Of a DNA stretch of 64,000 nucleotides, positions 38,275-47,428 are shown one piece after another. The stretch covers positions 248,001-312,000 of the forward strand of contig JADKJL010000003.1 of NCBI GenBank assembly GCA_016721015.1, written 5' to 3'. A program made the position numbers and the translations under genes. The notes under the pieces are model-generated. The model was not told the DNA's origin. It searched no databases and saw only the letters and a program-made list of their open reading frames with translations. How positions within the stretch are numbered: position 1 is the stretch's first letter; every line of letters starts with the position of its first letter. Source of the DNA: Lysobacterales bacterium (GTDB taxonomy: Bacteria; Pseudomonadota; Gammaproteobacteria; Xanthomonadales; Rhodanobacteraceae).

Positions 38275-40947
38275 TCACTGGAGGTCGGCGGCGCTGATCG
38301 GGGTCAGTTCGGCACGCTGTTTCTGCAAGAGTTCGCCGTCTGCCATCCAGCGCTGCAGGCGCGGGGCAAATACATCGATGTCATAGACCGGCATGATCGG
38401 TGGCTTGATGTTGGCGCGGGCGTAGACCGTTAGCAGCTCTGCATCTGGCCCGGCACCGCGCGCCTTGAGCCAACTCGTAATTCTCGCCAAATCGGTTTTG
38501 GCGCGCTGCATATCATTCGCATCCAGGGCTGCCTGGGCCAACCACATCAGACTGCGCCAAGCCTCGCCTTCATCCTGTGCAAGCTGGATTTCGCTCAAGC
38601 GTCGCAGTTCAATCAAGCTTTCCGGCGTACGGGCCAGCCACTGCTTGAGCGCCGCGGCGCTGTGCACGCAGCTGCCCTGCTCGCCGCACATTTTCAAGCC
38701 AAGGCTGAGCGCTTGCTCAACCCGCGATTGCGCCGTTGCATGATCTTTTTGCGCCAAGGCCAACAACGCGCCTCGATAGATCAGTGGTTGCAGTTCGAAC
38801 ACCGCTTCATCGGGGTAGCGGCTATTGATCGCAAAACTGCGCTCATACAGTGCCGCAGCTTCGGCGTATTTGCCTTGGTATAGCGCGCTACGCAATTGAA
38901 ATGCGCGGAAGTTGTCGCAGTAGTTGCTGTCCTCGCCGAAATACAGTGCGCACCAGCTTAATCCGCGCGTTTGCAGTGCCTGAATCTGCGGGCTGGGGGC
39001 CAGATCCAACAGCAGGGTGGCCGCAACGGTTGTCGACAACACGCGAGTCGGGTCGTTGACTGGCATCGACTCGACCGCGTCCGCAAACAATGCCAATTGC
39101 CGATAGCCCTGCTCGAAGCGAACTTCATCGAAATCGATCTGAACCAAATAACCGTAGAAGTACGCCGCTCTAGTGAGGTCACCTGGTGTAGCGTCGAGTT
39201 CGGCGCGCAGGGCGTCTGGCGTAGCGAGCTTGCGAAATGCCGCATAGTGCTGTTGAAAGCGCAGCAGCTGGCGCTCCAGATCCAGCATCGCCAGCGCTTT
39301 CGGTGGATCAGCCGCCAACTCGGCGGGATAGTTTGAGCGCAGGCGTGCAATTTGTTCGGCAACGTTCGTGCGTTCGCCCCATAAAAGAAAGAACGCGTGG
39401 TCAAGCTCAATGGCAAAGCGCTGCGCGCGCGTCAGCTGCGGCATGTGCTGCATCAGTGCCAGGCGTTTCTCACTGGCGGTCACCGCCCAGCTGAGTGGTC
39501 TGTTGCGACCGAACACTATTGCCAGCGTGGAGTAGAGCTCCAGTTGCGCGTCGGGCTGATCCTTCAAGCTGCTTTCGACCTCCAGGAAGCCGCGATGCGC
39601 CAACTCCACGGCGCTGACCTCGCGCCCGGTGGTCCATCGATTGGCGCCGGTAAATGCACGTAGTACAAAATTCTTCACGGCCAGTGCATTGGCCGCGTTG
39701 AGCTCGGCCACCCTGCGCTGCGCAATGGCCTGCTGGCTCTGGATCAGAGCAACCGTTGTTCCGCCAATCAAGGCCAGCACGGCCAACATCAATGCCGCTG
39801 TGGCCCATCGATTGCGCCGCACCAACTTGGTCAAGCGATAGCGCGCGCTTTCCTTGCGCGCACTAATCGGTTGCCCGTCCAGATAGCGCTGCAGATCTTC
39901 AGCCAGTGCTTGCGCCGAGGCGTAGCGCCGCGTCGGATCGCGGCTCAGGGTTTTCAGCACAACGGTGTCCAAATCGCCCTTGAGCTGGGCTGCTCGAAAG
40001 CCGGTGTGCGCATCAGTCGCTCGGTTCAGCACCGAGCTTGGAGCGGTGGCGTCGGTATCGGTAATCGCCTGCAGCAAACTCAAGCTGCCATCACCTCCCG
40101 GTCGACTCACGGGTTTGTGCGGACGCTCGCCGGTCAGCAGTTCAAACAAGATCACGCCGAGTGCATAGATATCCGTGGCGGTGGTGATGGCATCACCGCG
40201 GATTTGCTCAGGCGCGGCGTAGGCAAAGCTCATCGGCGCGCGGCTCATGGTGATGGCTTCAAGTTGATCAAGCTGCTTGGCCACGCCAAAGTCCAGCAAC
40301 TTTGGGCATCCGTCGGGCTGCACCATGATGTTGGCCGGCTTCAAATCCCGGTGCACCACCAGGTTCTGATGCGCAAACTGCACCGCCGCGCAGAGTTCGA
40401 TCACCAATTTGATGCGGGCGTTCAAGCTCGGCTGCGTGGAGGCCACATAGTGATCCAGCGACATCCCGTCGACATATTCCATCGCAAACCAAAGTGCGCC
40501 GTCGTCCGCCCCACCATCGACCACGCGCGCAATGCCCGGGTGGTTGAGCTTGGCCAACAGCTGGCGCTCAAGCGCAAAACGGGCCAGTGACATCGACGAC
40601 AAACCCGCCGCATGCGCCCACTTGATCGCCACCGTTTGCACGAAGCCATCCACGCGCTGGGCTTGCCACACGGCGCCCATGCCACCAGAACCCAACAGAT
40701 GCGTCAACCGAAATGGACCGACAATTTGACCCGTGCGGTCACGCAACTCGCGACTGGTTGCTGCGCTCAGCGACAGCAGATCCAACGCATTTGGCAGTTC
40801 TGGCGCCGTCTGTTCGCTGGCCTGCAATAGCGATTCAATTTGCGCGCGAAGCTCAGCGTCCCCGCATTCGGCGTCCAGAAATGCGCTGCGCTCGGCCGGC
40901 GCAAGGTCGAGCGCATCGCGGAAAAGTTGAACCAGTTTTGGGTTCAT
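38275..40947 (-). CDS. Transmembrane Ser/Thr protein kinase with helical sensor-like C-terminus
   Basis: 890 residues. Kinase motifs are complete: GSGGMG (86-91), VAIKW with Lys109, HRDLKPAN (199-206), DFG (219-221), YAAPEQIRGD and TDIYALGVILFELLTGERP. A short regulatory N-terminus precedes it (MNPKLVQLFRDALDLAPAER). After a membrane helix near 385-405 comes a 480-residue, TPR-like helical region expected outside the cytoplasm. The start is 15 bases after the fibre B stop, so it is probably in the same operon. Kinases of this architecture are often linked to ECF sigma factors such as the one at 35359. Confidence 0.93.
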   Translation of the reverse strand: MNPKLVQLFRDALDLAPAERSAFLDAECGDAELRAQIESLLQASEQTAPELPNALDLLSLSAATSRELRDRTGQIVGPFRLTHLLGSGGMGAVWQAQRVDGFVQTVAIKWAHAAGLSSMSLARFALERQLLAKLNHPGIARVVDGGADDGALWFAMEYVDGMSLDHYVASTQPSLNARIKLVIELCAAVQFAHQNLVVHRDLKPANIMVQPDGCPKLLDFGVAKQLDQLEAITMSRAPMSFAYAAPEQIRGDAITTATDIYALGVILFELLTGERPHKPVSRPGGDGSLSLLQAITDTDATAPSSVLNRATDAHTGFRAAQLKGDLDTVVLKTLSRDPTRRYASAQALAEDLQRYLDGQPISARKESARYRLTKLVRRNRWATAALMLAVLALIGGTTVALIQSQQAIAQRRVAELNAANALAVKNFVLRAFTGANRWTTGREVSAVELAHRGFLEVESSLKDQPDAQLELYSTLAIVFGRNRPLSWAVTASEKRLALMQHMPQLTRAQRFAIELDHAFFLLWGERTNVAEQIARLRSNYPAELAADPPKALAMLDLERQLLRFQQHYAAFRKLATPDALRAELDATPGDLTRAAYFYGYLVQIDFDEVRFEQGYRQLALFADAVESMPVNDPTRVLSTTVAATLLLDLAPSPQIQALQTRGLSWCALYFGEDSNYCDNFRAFQLRSALYQGKYAEAAALYERSFAINSRYPDEAVFELQPLIYRGALLALAQKDHATAQSRVEQALSLGLKMCGEQGSCVHSAAALKQWLARTPESLIELRRLSEIQLAQDEGEAWRSLMWLAQAALDANDMQRAKTDLARITSWLKARGAGPDAELLTVYARANIKPPIMPVYDIDVFAPRLQRWMADGELLQKQRAELTPISAADLQ

Positions 40948-40962
40948 TGCGGAGGGCCGTAG

Positions 40963-43059
40963 TTAGCGAGCGATCATAGCCTCCAGACGGTCCAACCGTG
41001 CTTGCAGGGCGGCGTTTTCCGCGCGCAGTTTTTCAAGTTCGGCGCTTTGCGCCGCATCAATGACGGCGCTTTCGCTGCGCAGGTCGCGCAGGGCTTCAAC
41101 CGTCAGCGCTTCAAAGCCGCGAATGCCGATCGTCTTGAAGCCGTCACGCTCGGCGATCCACTGCGGGAACACCTTTTCGACTTCCTGGGCGATGAAGCCG
41201 ATTTGTGCGCCGGGTGCTGCAAGGCTTGTTGGCGCGTCGTCGCGGTATGAAAAGTTCACGCCATGCAAAGCCAGCAAGCGATCAAGGCTGCCTTGCAGGG
41301 TCGATACATCCTTCTTCAGGCGTGCATCACTGGCCACCGACCACGCACCGCCGCCGGGCTTGAAGGCGCCTGCGCTGACGGTCAAATCACCATTGGGTGA
41401 AATCAGCAGCCGGTTGGTGAAGACGACACTCGCGGTGCGCGCATCCACCTCGCCTATCGCGAACGTACCGGCGTTGACCCCGTTGGGTACGGAGACCATG
41501 TTGTAGCCACGGTCGGTGCCATTCATCAGTGTGATATCGGTGTTGTCGCCTACGGCACCGTTGCGTATCACCAACTCGCTGGATCGAAGATTCGCCGCTT
41601 GCCCCAATCGAGCCGTATTCAAGCCCATGCCGCCTTGGGCGCGGACGAGGAATTGACTCGGGCCAGTGGACGTGAAGTCGCCGCCTACAGTATCTGCCCA
41701 CACGAAGGTTCCAATATCGCCTTCTGGATTACCAGAGTTTGGAGCGCAGGTGCTATCACCTGGGTCATTGCCTGGACGAGTGAATGCGTAACTCCCACCA
41801 GCCCATGAATAATCACCTCCGGCACAATTGCCAATTCCGCCGCTGACTGTGGATGAATTCCCTGCGGCGGTATTGGATTGCCCGCCACCAACAGCTGAAA
41901 CGGCACCTGACGCGATGTTGAGTCCACCACCAGCGACCGTCGAGTTATGGCCCGATGCGATGCTCGATGCTCCACCACTAACAACAGAAGAGTCCCCCGA
42001 TGCGATGTTCATCTCGCCACCACTAACCGTAGAAAGTTGCCCCGATGCGGTGTTCGTTCCGCCACCACCGATGGTGCTTTTATCACCGGCGGCCTGGCTG
42101 AGTCTGCCGCCGCCGATGGCGCTATAGAGGCCGCTTGCCTGATTCTGCGAGCCGCCACTGACATGACTGTAGTCACCTGCCGAAATGTTCGATGAACCGC
42201 CGGACACATTGCTACTCGAGCCCGTTGCAGAATTCGTGTAGCCGCCAGCGACCGCGCTAGAGCTTCCGGTTGCCACGTTCGATGAACCCCCTGCGACCGT
42301 GCTGTCGAAGCTGCTGGTCTGGTTCTTTAGACCGCCACTGATGACGTTTCGATCGCCATTTGTCGTGTTGCTGACGCCGCCACCAATCGTTGCACCTATG
42401 CCGACGGCGTTGTTTCCGACGCCTCCGCTGACTGTAGCGAATTGATCACCGGTCGAGTTGCGACATGAAGCCGTCGATGAAGCCCCACAATTGGTGCGGG
42501 TGTCACCACCGCCCGATACGGTCTGCCCGATGGTTCCGTTGTTCAACGTGTTCGAGGGGCTGCCCGCCAGGATGTTCGCCGCACCGTTGCTCAAACCACC
42601 GGTCAATTGCAGTACCGACTGATTGTTCGAACGCAGCACCAACGGTTGGTTATTGGTCGACCCCAAGAACTCCCCCGCCGCCACCACATTGCCCGTGGTA
42701 TCCCAGCAAATGCCGGCCAGCGCGGCTTTCGGGTCAAAACGGGTCGACTCGCTCAAGCTGCTGAAGCCACTGTTGTTCTGACCGACTTCGGTTTTGAGTT
42801 TGAGCGCTGGAGCCAGGCTGAGATCAATTCCAAACTCCACCTCTGCGCTGAAGTTTCCGTCTCTGACCGGAACGTTGTACAAGGTGATGGGCTGGCTTAC
42901 CGAGGCCGTGCCGGCCTCATTGAGCAAGGTCAAGCGCAGATCGTATTCGCCGTTGGCAGGCTTGCCGCCGTCGTTCAAGCTGCCGTGATAGGTCCACGGC
43001 GTGGCGCTGACAGAAGCAGAAGCGACCAACAGGGCGATGGCAAGTGCGGTGCGTTGCAT
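40963..43059 (-). CDS. Secreted fibre protein B with YadA-like repeats and S74 chaperone
   Basis: 698 residues. The N-terminal 124 residues are nearly identical to fibre A. Residues about 190-430 are a long array of 16-residue YadA-head-like units (SAVAGGYTNSATGSSS, SNVSGGSSNISAGDYS, STVSGGEMNIASGDSS). A beta domain follows, then the S74 chaperone (SDARLKKDVSTLQGSLDRLL, IGFIAQEVEKVFPQWIAERD) and a coiled-coil tail. Expected to be a trimeric surface fibre. It sits between the small IFKNGFD protein (24 bases upstream) and the kinase (15 bases downstream), with no phage genes around. Confidence 0.87.
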   Translation of the reverse strand: MQRTALAIALLVASASVSATPWTYHGSLNDGGKPANGEYDLRLTLLNEAGTASVSQPITLYNVPVRDGNFSAEVEFGIDLSLAPALKLKTEVGQNNSGFSSLSESTRFDPKAALAGICWDTTGNVVAAGEFLGSTNNQPLVLRSNNQSVLQLTGGLSNGAANILAGSPSNTLNNGTIGQTVSGGGDTRTNCGASSTASCRNSTGDQFATVSGGVGNNAVGIGATIGGGVSNTTNGDRNVISGGLKNQTSSFDSTVAGGSSNVATGSSSAVAGGYTNSATGSSSNVSGGSSNISAGDYSHVSGGSQNQASGLYSAIGGGRLSQAAGDKSTIGGGGTNTASGQLSTVSGGEMNIASGDSSVVSGGASSIASGHNSTVAGGGLNIASGAVSAVGGGQSNTAAGNSSTVSGGIGNCAGGDYSWAGGSYAFTRPGNDPGDSTCAPNSGNPEGDIGTFVWADTVGGDFTSTGPSQFLVRAQGGMGLNTARLGQAANLRSSELVIRNGAVGDNTDITLMNGTDRGYNMVSVPNGVNAGTFAIGEVDARTASVVFTNRLLISPNGDLTVSAGAFKPGGGAWSVASDARLKKDVSTLQGSLDRLLALHGVNFSYRDDAPTSLAAPGAQIGFIAQEVEKVFPQWIAERDGFKTIGIRGFEALTVEALRDLRSESAVIDAAQSAELEKLRAENAALQARLDRLEAMIAR
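41800..42470. repeat. 48-base repeat array in fibre B
   Basis: Degenerate tandem units of 48 bases encode 16-residue SxVSGGxxNxASGxx repeats. They are the head repeats of the fibre, not a CRISPR array; unit divergence is high and the reading frame is kept throughout. Confidence 0.8.
42688..43059. repeat. 372-bp near-identical direct repeat, copy 2
   Basis: Matches 37281-37652 in length and, apart from scattered substitutions, in sequence. It covers the signal peptide and first domain of fibre B. Recombination between the copies would remove the kinase, the small protein of copy 1 and most of fibre B. Confidence 0.9.
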
Positions 43060-43083
43060 GGGAGTCTCCTAAGGTTGGAAAAA

Positions 43084-43365
43084 CTAGCTGTCGAACCCGT
43101 TCTTGAAGATCAGGTCCCCAGCGCCGCAGCTGGTGGCCAGTGATTTGGGGGCGGCCAGCACGGCCAGAACGCTGTATCGCTCATCTGCCGAAGTCTTCGG
43201 CATAGCGGCAGCGGGCTTCATTGCAGCGGTGAGCGAAAACCGCGTGTCCTCGCTGGTCACAGTGGTCAGCGGTACGAGCGCGGCAGCGCCGCTGTAGCGG
43301 TCCGCTGCGTGGCCGGTTGTAGCGACCAGCAGCAAGGCCAGCCCCAAGGCAAAAGGTCTAACCAT
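43084..43365 (-). CDS. Small secreted protein ending in IFKNGFDS (copy 2)
   Basis: 93 residues, paralogous to the product of 37677-37958. Signal peptide ends near GHAA; the C-terminus reads CGAGDLIFKNGFDS. A CGGAG site precedes ATG 43365. It starts the apparent operon small protein, fibre B, Ser/Thr kinase. The similarity to copy 1 extends about 110 bases upstream, through the likely promoter. Function unknown. Confidence 0.8.
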   Translation of the reverse strand: MVRPFALGLALLLVATTGHAADRYSGAAALVPLTTVTSEDTRFSLTAAMKPAAAMPKTSADERYSVLAVLAAPKSLATSCGAGDLIFKNGFDS

Positions 43366-43439
43366 GGTGTACTCCGTGTGCTGAAAAATGCGGAACGCCA
43401 GGCAGGCGTCAGCTCTACCCTCTCTGGGCTGCGAGTAGA

Positions 43440-43466
43440 TACGCAAGATCGATGCGCCATGGGACA
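43440..43466 (-). promoter_or_regulatory. Candidate ECF-type promoter of fibre cassette B and the kinase
   Basis: On the minus strand TGTCC (43466-43462) and CGTA (43443-43440) are 18 bases apart, 75 bases before the ATG of the small protein. It is homologous to the element at 38034-38060 and lies in a conserved block, ATGTCCCATGGCGCATCGAT. It would place fibre B and the kinase under one promoter. Confidence 0.4.
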
Positions 43467-43628
43467 TTGCGGGGAGGCAGCCCGTGTTCGCGACTGCTTG
43501 ATTGCGCCGCTGGGCGAAAACGATGGCTAAGACCGCGCCCGTTTTGGCGAGCTCAACGCGACAACGGAACAGCCCCTCACCCACCGCATGGCACCCGGCA
43601 TGGCCCAGCGCGGCGGGGGCGGTGCGTC

Positions 43629-43642
43629 TTGACCTTGATCAA
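43629..43642. promoter_or_regulatory. FNR/ANR-type box
   Basis: TTGACCTTGATCAA matches the FNR/ANR consensus TTGAT-N4-ATCAA at nine of ten defined positions, and flanking C and G extend the dyad (CTTGACCTTGATCAAG). It is centred about 79 bases upstream of ATG 43715, which suggests oxygen-responsive control of that gene. Confidence 0.6.
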
Positions 43643-43714
43643 GACCGCGCCGGTGCCGGCGATGCAGACTCGCCGTTACCCCTTGCCCGACCCAGACCGA
43701 CTGGCGGTACAACG

Positions 43715-44548
43715 ATGGACGCCATCACGCCGAAGCTCGCCCCGCCCGGGTCGACGACTCACGCAGGCCCTGCCCTTGCTCGTTCGCCGGCGGCAGGCAC
43801 GAGCTATCAGCCCCATTTCGATTTCACGCTGTCGGTGCGCGGCAAACCGACAGAGCTGCCAGTGATGGCGTTTCTGCGCACCTCGTATCCGGGCATGCCG
43901 CTCGCACAGGTGGACAGCCTGTTTGGTTTCGTCGAGCGTTGCACGCTGTATGGCGGCCGCTTCTTTCGTGTCCCCCAGCTGACCGATGCCGATGTGCAGG
44001 CAATGTACGAACATCAGATAGGCGTTCGTATCCCGCTTACCAACCACACCGTCGACGAGGATGAATACACCAGCTATGCATGGTTGTTCGACAAGTATCA
44101 CCTGGCAGGCAATGCGGTCATCGTCACCAACGACAAGCTCGCGCGCTGGATCCGGCGCGACTATCCGCTCTACCGCATTGAGGCCAGCGTCATCAAGGAA
44201 ATCGACAGCCACGACAAAATCGACCGCGCGCTGGAGCTGTACGACACCGTGGTGCTGCCGATGCGAATCAACCAGGATGAGGATTTCCTCCTCGCGATCG
44301 GCGAGAAATCGCGAATCACGCTGTTCGCCAACGCGGGTTGCGCGCTGACCTGCCCGTCCAAGATCTGCTATCCGTCGGTGTCCAAGGCAAACAAGATCGG
44401 AAGCCCTGCAAAATTGCTGTGCTCGGTGCCGTTCAAGGCGCGCGATGCGCTCGGCATGATCGACTTCGATCTCGACCACCTCGGCACGCTGGGATTTTCC
44501 CGCTTCAAGATGTTGCGTGAGCGCCCCGGCGGCGGCAGCGGTTACTGA
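43715..44548 (+). CDS. U32 peptidase-like TIM-barrel protein of unknown function
   Basis: 277 residues without signal peptide. Segments such as SLFGFVERCTLYGGRFFRVP, GNAVIVTNDKLARWIRRDYP, RIEASVIKEI and LYDTVVLPMRINQDEDFLLAI alternate strands and helices as in the U32/PrtC barrel. A cysteine cluster, NAGCALTCPSKICYP (C-x3-C-P-x3-C), could bind a metal or iron-sulfur cluster, as in the UbiU/UbiV branch of this superfamily. It is not UbiU or UbiV by sequence. The FNR/ANR box upstream fits a role under low oxygen. The family assignment is tentative. Confidence 0.55.
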   Translation: MDAITPKLAPPGSTTHAGPALARSPAAGTSYQPHFDFTLSVRGKPTELPVMAFLRTSYPGMPLAQVDSLFGFVERCTLYGGRFFRVPQLTDADVQAMYEHQIGVRIPLTNHTVDEDEYTSYAWLFDKYHLAGNAVIVTNDKLARWIRRDYPLYRIEASVIKEIDSHDKIDRALELYDTVVLPMRINQDEDFLLAIGEKSRITLFANAGCALTCPSKICYPSVSKANKIGSPAKLLCSVPFKARDALGMIDFDLDHLGTLGFSRFKMLRERPGGGSGY

Positions 44549-44697
44549 GTTTCTCGGGTGGCTCAAGCGGGTTCGCAGGCTTTGAACCTGCAAGGCAAGG
44601 AATATCCAGGAATCGCCGAAGTCGGAATCGGATGAGCCTTGAATTCGGGTTTCGCGGTTGCCTCCCGCAATCAGGGTTCGCAAAGCTCGATGCAAAT

Positions 44698-46365
44698 TTA
44701 CCCGGATGCCTTGCTTGCAGGAAACATTGGCGTGGTGCGAGGCGTGCAGATCCCATCAAGTTTCGGTGGAACGATGCATCTCAATTTGAGCGTGGCGCCA
44801 ATTTCGACCGCCGAGCCACCACTCGAAGGGCCGACGGTCGAGGTCGATATGCGGAAAAAATCGTCGCGCTGGCGCAGGCGTTCGAGGCCGGCTCGACCTT
44901 CCTTCTCAGTGGGTGCGACGGCTTTCAACTCGATCGTGTCTCCGCTGAGGCTCACGTTGGTCACCAGCACGAGCGGCCCGATCACAGCGTTGATCGCGTC
45001 GCGAACCTGCGCCTCGCTGTAGATGGTCGATGTGGCCGTTTCGCCGGCGGGGCATGTGCTGGGTTGACCGGGAACTTCACAGGTGAAGTTCAGCTGCGTT
45101 GAAAAAGCGAATCCCCCGTCGCGGGGAATTCCGTTTCCGCCACTGACATACGTGAACTCGCCCGACTGGGTCAGCAGACGCGCGACGTCGCGCGCCGTGG
45201 CGGCATCCGGCGCGATGCCTTCGAGACGTCCACCCTGTTTCCACAAAGCCACTTCGGTGAAGCGGATGCTCGCTGGCAAATACCTTGCCACGACCCGAGC
45301 CACGCGCGCGTTCGGGTCTTCGGGTAGCGACGCTGCAACGACCGCTGCAGGTGCCAATGACGTTTCAGAAGCCGGCAGTTTGCGCGCCGGACCCGCAAGC
45401 GCAAGCACGTCGTGCCGCAACACGTGCGTTTCGATTCGTGTGCCCTTGCTCAGGGGCTGCGGATCGACGTGCCCCACCGGCACCTCCAGCCGGCCCATCA
45501 ATCCTTCGATCTCGATCGGGTATTTCTTCGCAATGGCGCCCGGTGCGCGGGCGGGCTGGTAGTACTGAGCCCGCGTATCGGCATCGATACGGATCGCCCA
45601 CCGCGTCCCTGTCACCGTCGATGACACGCCAACATTTTTGGTATTGAACTCTTGCAGGAACATGAAACTTCCACTGGACGAGCTGTCGCCCCCCAGAAAA
45701 TCGACCGTGCCGTTGCCGCCGACGCGCGCCGCTGCATTGGTGTGGATCGACAGCAGTCCGATATTCACCTGCTCCAGCCAAATCCGCAGCGAATAGCTCG
45801 GGTTGATGCTGATCCGCAAGGCGGGCTGGTGCACCCGATCAAAGAGCACGGCAAGCCGATCACCACCCAATAACAGATCGTGCCCGGTGGCCAGCTCCAC
45901 GGTGAAACACACGCTTCCCGCCGCGCCGTCGTCGGACGCGCGTGCAAGTGGGGTTACGGACACCCCGCAGACACCGGGGCCAGGACATGCCTGCGCACCA
46001 TCGGGCGCGAGCACCACGTCGCGCGGTGGCGGCTGCTCGTTCGGATTGGCATCGAGCACGCGTGAGCGCTCGACCACCATCACGCCGCGGGTGCCCGGAA
46101 GCACCCGATTCTCGCTTCCGGAAACGATGCGCACCACGCAATCCTTCGCGGTGATCTGCAAATGCCGCAGGTTGCCCAACTGGCCTGATTCCGGCAGCCA
46201 GGGTCGATCAGCCGACTGCCTCACGGCAGCCGCCTGCCGCATGTAGGAATCAGCGCTGGATGGCAGCGTCGGGCTCGCGCCCCAGGCCGGTATCACGAGC
46301 AGAGTCATCAGCACGCATGATCGTGCCGTGAGGGTTGGCAATCGATGGATGACGCCTGGCATCAA
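44698..46365 (-). CDS. Secreted protein with two PilN-like domains, function unknown
   Basis: 555 residues; signal peptide ends near AWGA. The first 330 residues are beta-rich and unrecognised (LRHLQITAKDCVVRIVSGSE, SLRIWLEQVNIGLLSIHTNA). Two C-terminal repeats look alike: one with VALWKQGGRLEGIAPDAATA and LTQSGEFTYVSGG (about 350-430), another with VSLSGDTIELKAVAPTEKEG and LRQRDDFFRISTS (about 455-530). The pattern resembles the periplasmic PilN/GspL-type domain, but no other pilus genes are present. ATG 46365 or the second Met starts the signal peptide. Confidence 0.65.
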   Translation of the reverse strand: MMPGVIHRLPTLTARSCVLMTLLVIPAWGASPTLPSSADSYMRQAAAVRQSADRPWLPESGQLGNLRHLQITAKDCVVRIVSGSENRVLPGTRGVMVVERSRVLDANPNEQPPPRDVVLAPDGAQACPGPGVCGVSVTPLARASDDGAAGSVCFTVELATGHDLLLGGDRLAVLFDRVHQPALRISINPSYSLRIWLEQVNIGLLSIHTNAAARVGGNGTVDFLGGDSSSSGSFMFLQEFNTKNVGVSSTVTGTRWAIRIDADTRAQYYQPARAPGAIAKKYPIEIEGLMGRLEVPVGHVDPQPLSKGTRIETHVLRHDVLALAGPARKLPASETSLAPAAVVAASLPEDPNARVARVVARYLPASIRFTEVALWKQGGRLEGIAPDAATARDVARLLTQSGEFTYVSGGNGIPRDGGFAFSTQLNFTCEVPGQPSTCPAGETATSTIYSEAQVRDAINAVIGPLVLVTNVSLSGDTIELKAVAPTEKEGRAGLERLRQRDDFFRISTSTVGPSSGGSAVEIGATLKLRCIVPPKLDGICTPRTTPMFPASKASG

Positions 46366-46810
46366 TCCGTTCCTGCGAACGACGAAAGTCGCATGATCTC
46401 ATTCATGTCATCCGCTTGGAAATCCGAGATCGAGGGGTTGCCGATGCTCATACCGACCCTCAGGCGTCGGCAACGCCTGGAAAACCGATTTGGCCGACTT
46501 CGCAGTCGATCATTCAAGTCTTCACGCATGCATCCTTCGCCTCGTGCAGAAACGGCGTGAACGCACCATCGGACGCGTCGACTGCGGCACCTCTATACCT
46601 ACACAGGGATCTTCGGCTCCCGGCAGTTCGGTATCCGGAACTATCCGGCCGTAGCCGCACTGTCATGTGTCGATAGTCCAACATGACCCGATCCACAAAC
46701 CGCCGCAACCTGGAATCAGGACGTCACCGGTTCGCACGCAGACACAGCAGGCCTGTGCCGGCTGCTACCAAACTCGCCTGCTCGTTGGCGGCAACATCAC
46801 ATCAGTCGAA
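46366..46810. other. Intergenic spacer without recognised gene
   Basis: 445 bases between the PilN-like gene and the ClC remnant. Short frames occur but none looks coding. It should hold the promoter of the leftward PilN-like gene. No repeat or terminator was identified. Confidence 0.4.
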
Positions 46811-47428
46811 TCAGTTCGTCGGGGTTGCGGGCTTGCGTGATCCCAGAGGCCGCAGGTGTCGGCTTGATATACGGGTTTGGCGCAGGCGATGGGCGTGCGC
46901 GGCGAGCAGATCTCCGCGCGTGATGAAACCGACCATGCGATGCGGTGCGGTTTCGCTGACGACCACCAGCCGACCGACATCCGCTTCGACCATGTGATCG
47001 GCAGCCTCGCGCGCAGAGTGCTGCTCCTTGACCATCATCGGCGCATGGCTGACCAGGTCGCCGACGAAGGCACCATCGGCAAACGACGGGTCAAGCAGGA
47101 CACGACGGGTCAGGACACCGATCAATTGATCGTGCTTGTCGAGGATCGGAAAGCCCTGGTGGTGGGCGTCTGCCGAACCGCTCCTCAGCAACCAGTCGCG
47201 AGTCTCGCCGAGACCCTGATCGGCGCGCAGGGAGATAACCTCACGACTGCATATTTCGCCCACCGTGACGCTATCGAGGTAGTCCGCACTGTAATCCGAT
47301 GGCACGCGTACACCGCGCCGGGCGATCTTCTCGGTCATGATCGTGTGGCGCATGAGCAAACCCGAAACCATGTAGGCCAGCGCGCAGGCGGCGAGCAACG
47401 GCAGCCAGGACAAAGCCCGCCGCCGCAA
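46811..47428 (-). pseudogene. C-terminal fragment of a ClC chloride channel with CBS pair
   Basis: The frame (TTG 47428) encodes 205 residues: the last ClC helix (LPLLAACALAYMVSGLLMRH), the conserved TIMTEKIARRGVRVPSDYSA, then two CBS domains (REVISLRADQGLGETRDWLL; VGRLVVVSETAPHRMVGFIT). ClC-CBS proteins normally have about 400 more N-terminal residues. These are missing; instead the TPM gene runs into this sequence in another frame. It is a remnant, although a truncated CBS protein could be made. Confidence 0.8.

Larger units (their letters stand above)
43366..43714. other. Divergent intergenic region, fibre cassette B / U32-like gene
   Basis: 349 bases with no convincing gene. The left part is the duplicated cassette promoter region; the right part holds an FNR/ANR-type box at 43629-43642. 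Confidence 0.55.

Noticed and set aside
40264..40272. TTGATCAAG resembling half of an FNR site
   Set aside because: It lies inside the kinase coding sequence and lacks the required spacing.
41800..42470. Regular repeats that might be a CRISPR array
   Set aside because: The unit is 48 bases, degenerate, in frame within a gene, and encodes fibre head repeats; there are no cas genes.
35973..43059. Prophage, suggested by tail-fibre S74 domains
   Set aside because: Both proteins have signal peptides and no capsid, portal, terminase, integrase or lysis genes are near.
43715..44548. UbiU/UbiV assignment for the U32-like protein
   Set aside because: The cysteine pattern and overall sequence do not match those proteins as I know them, and no partner gene is adjacent.
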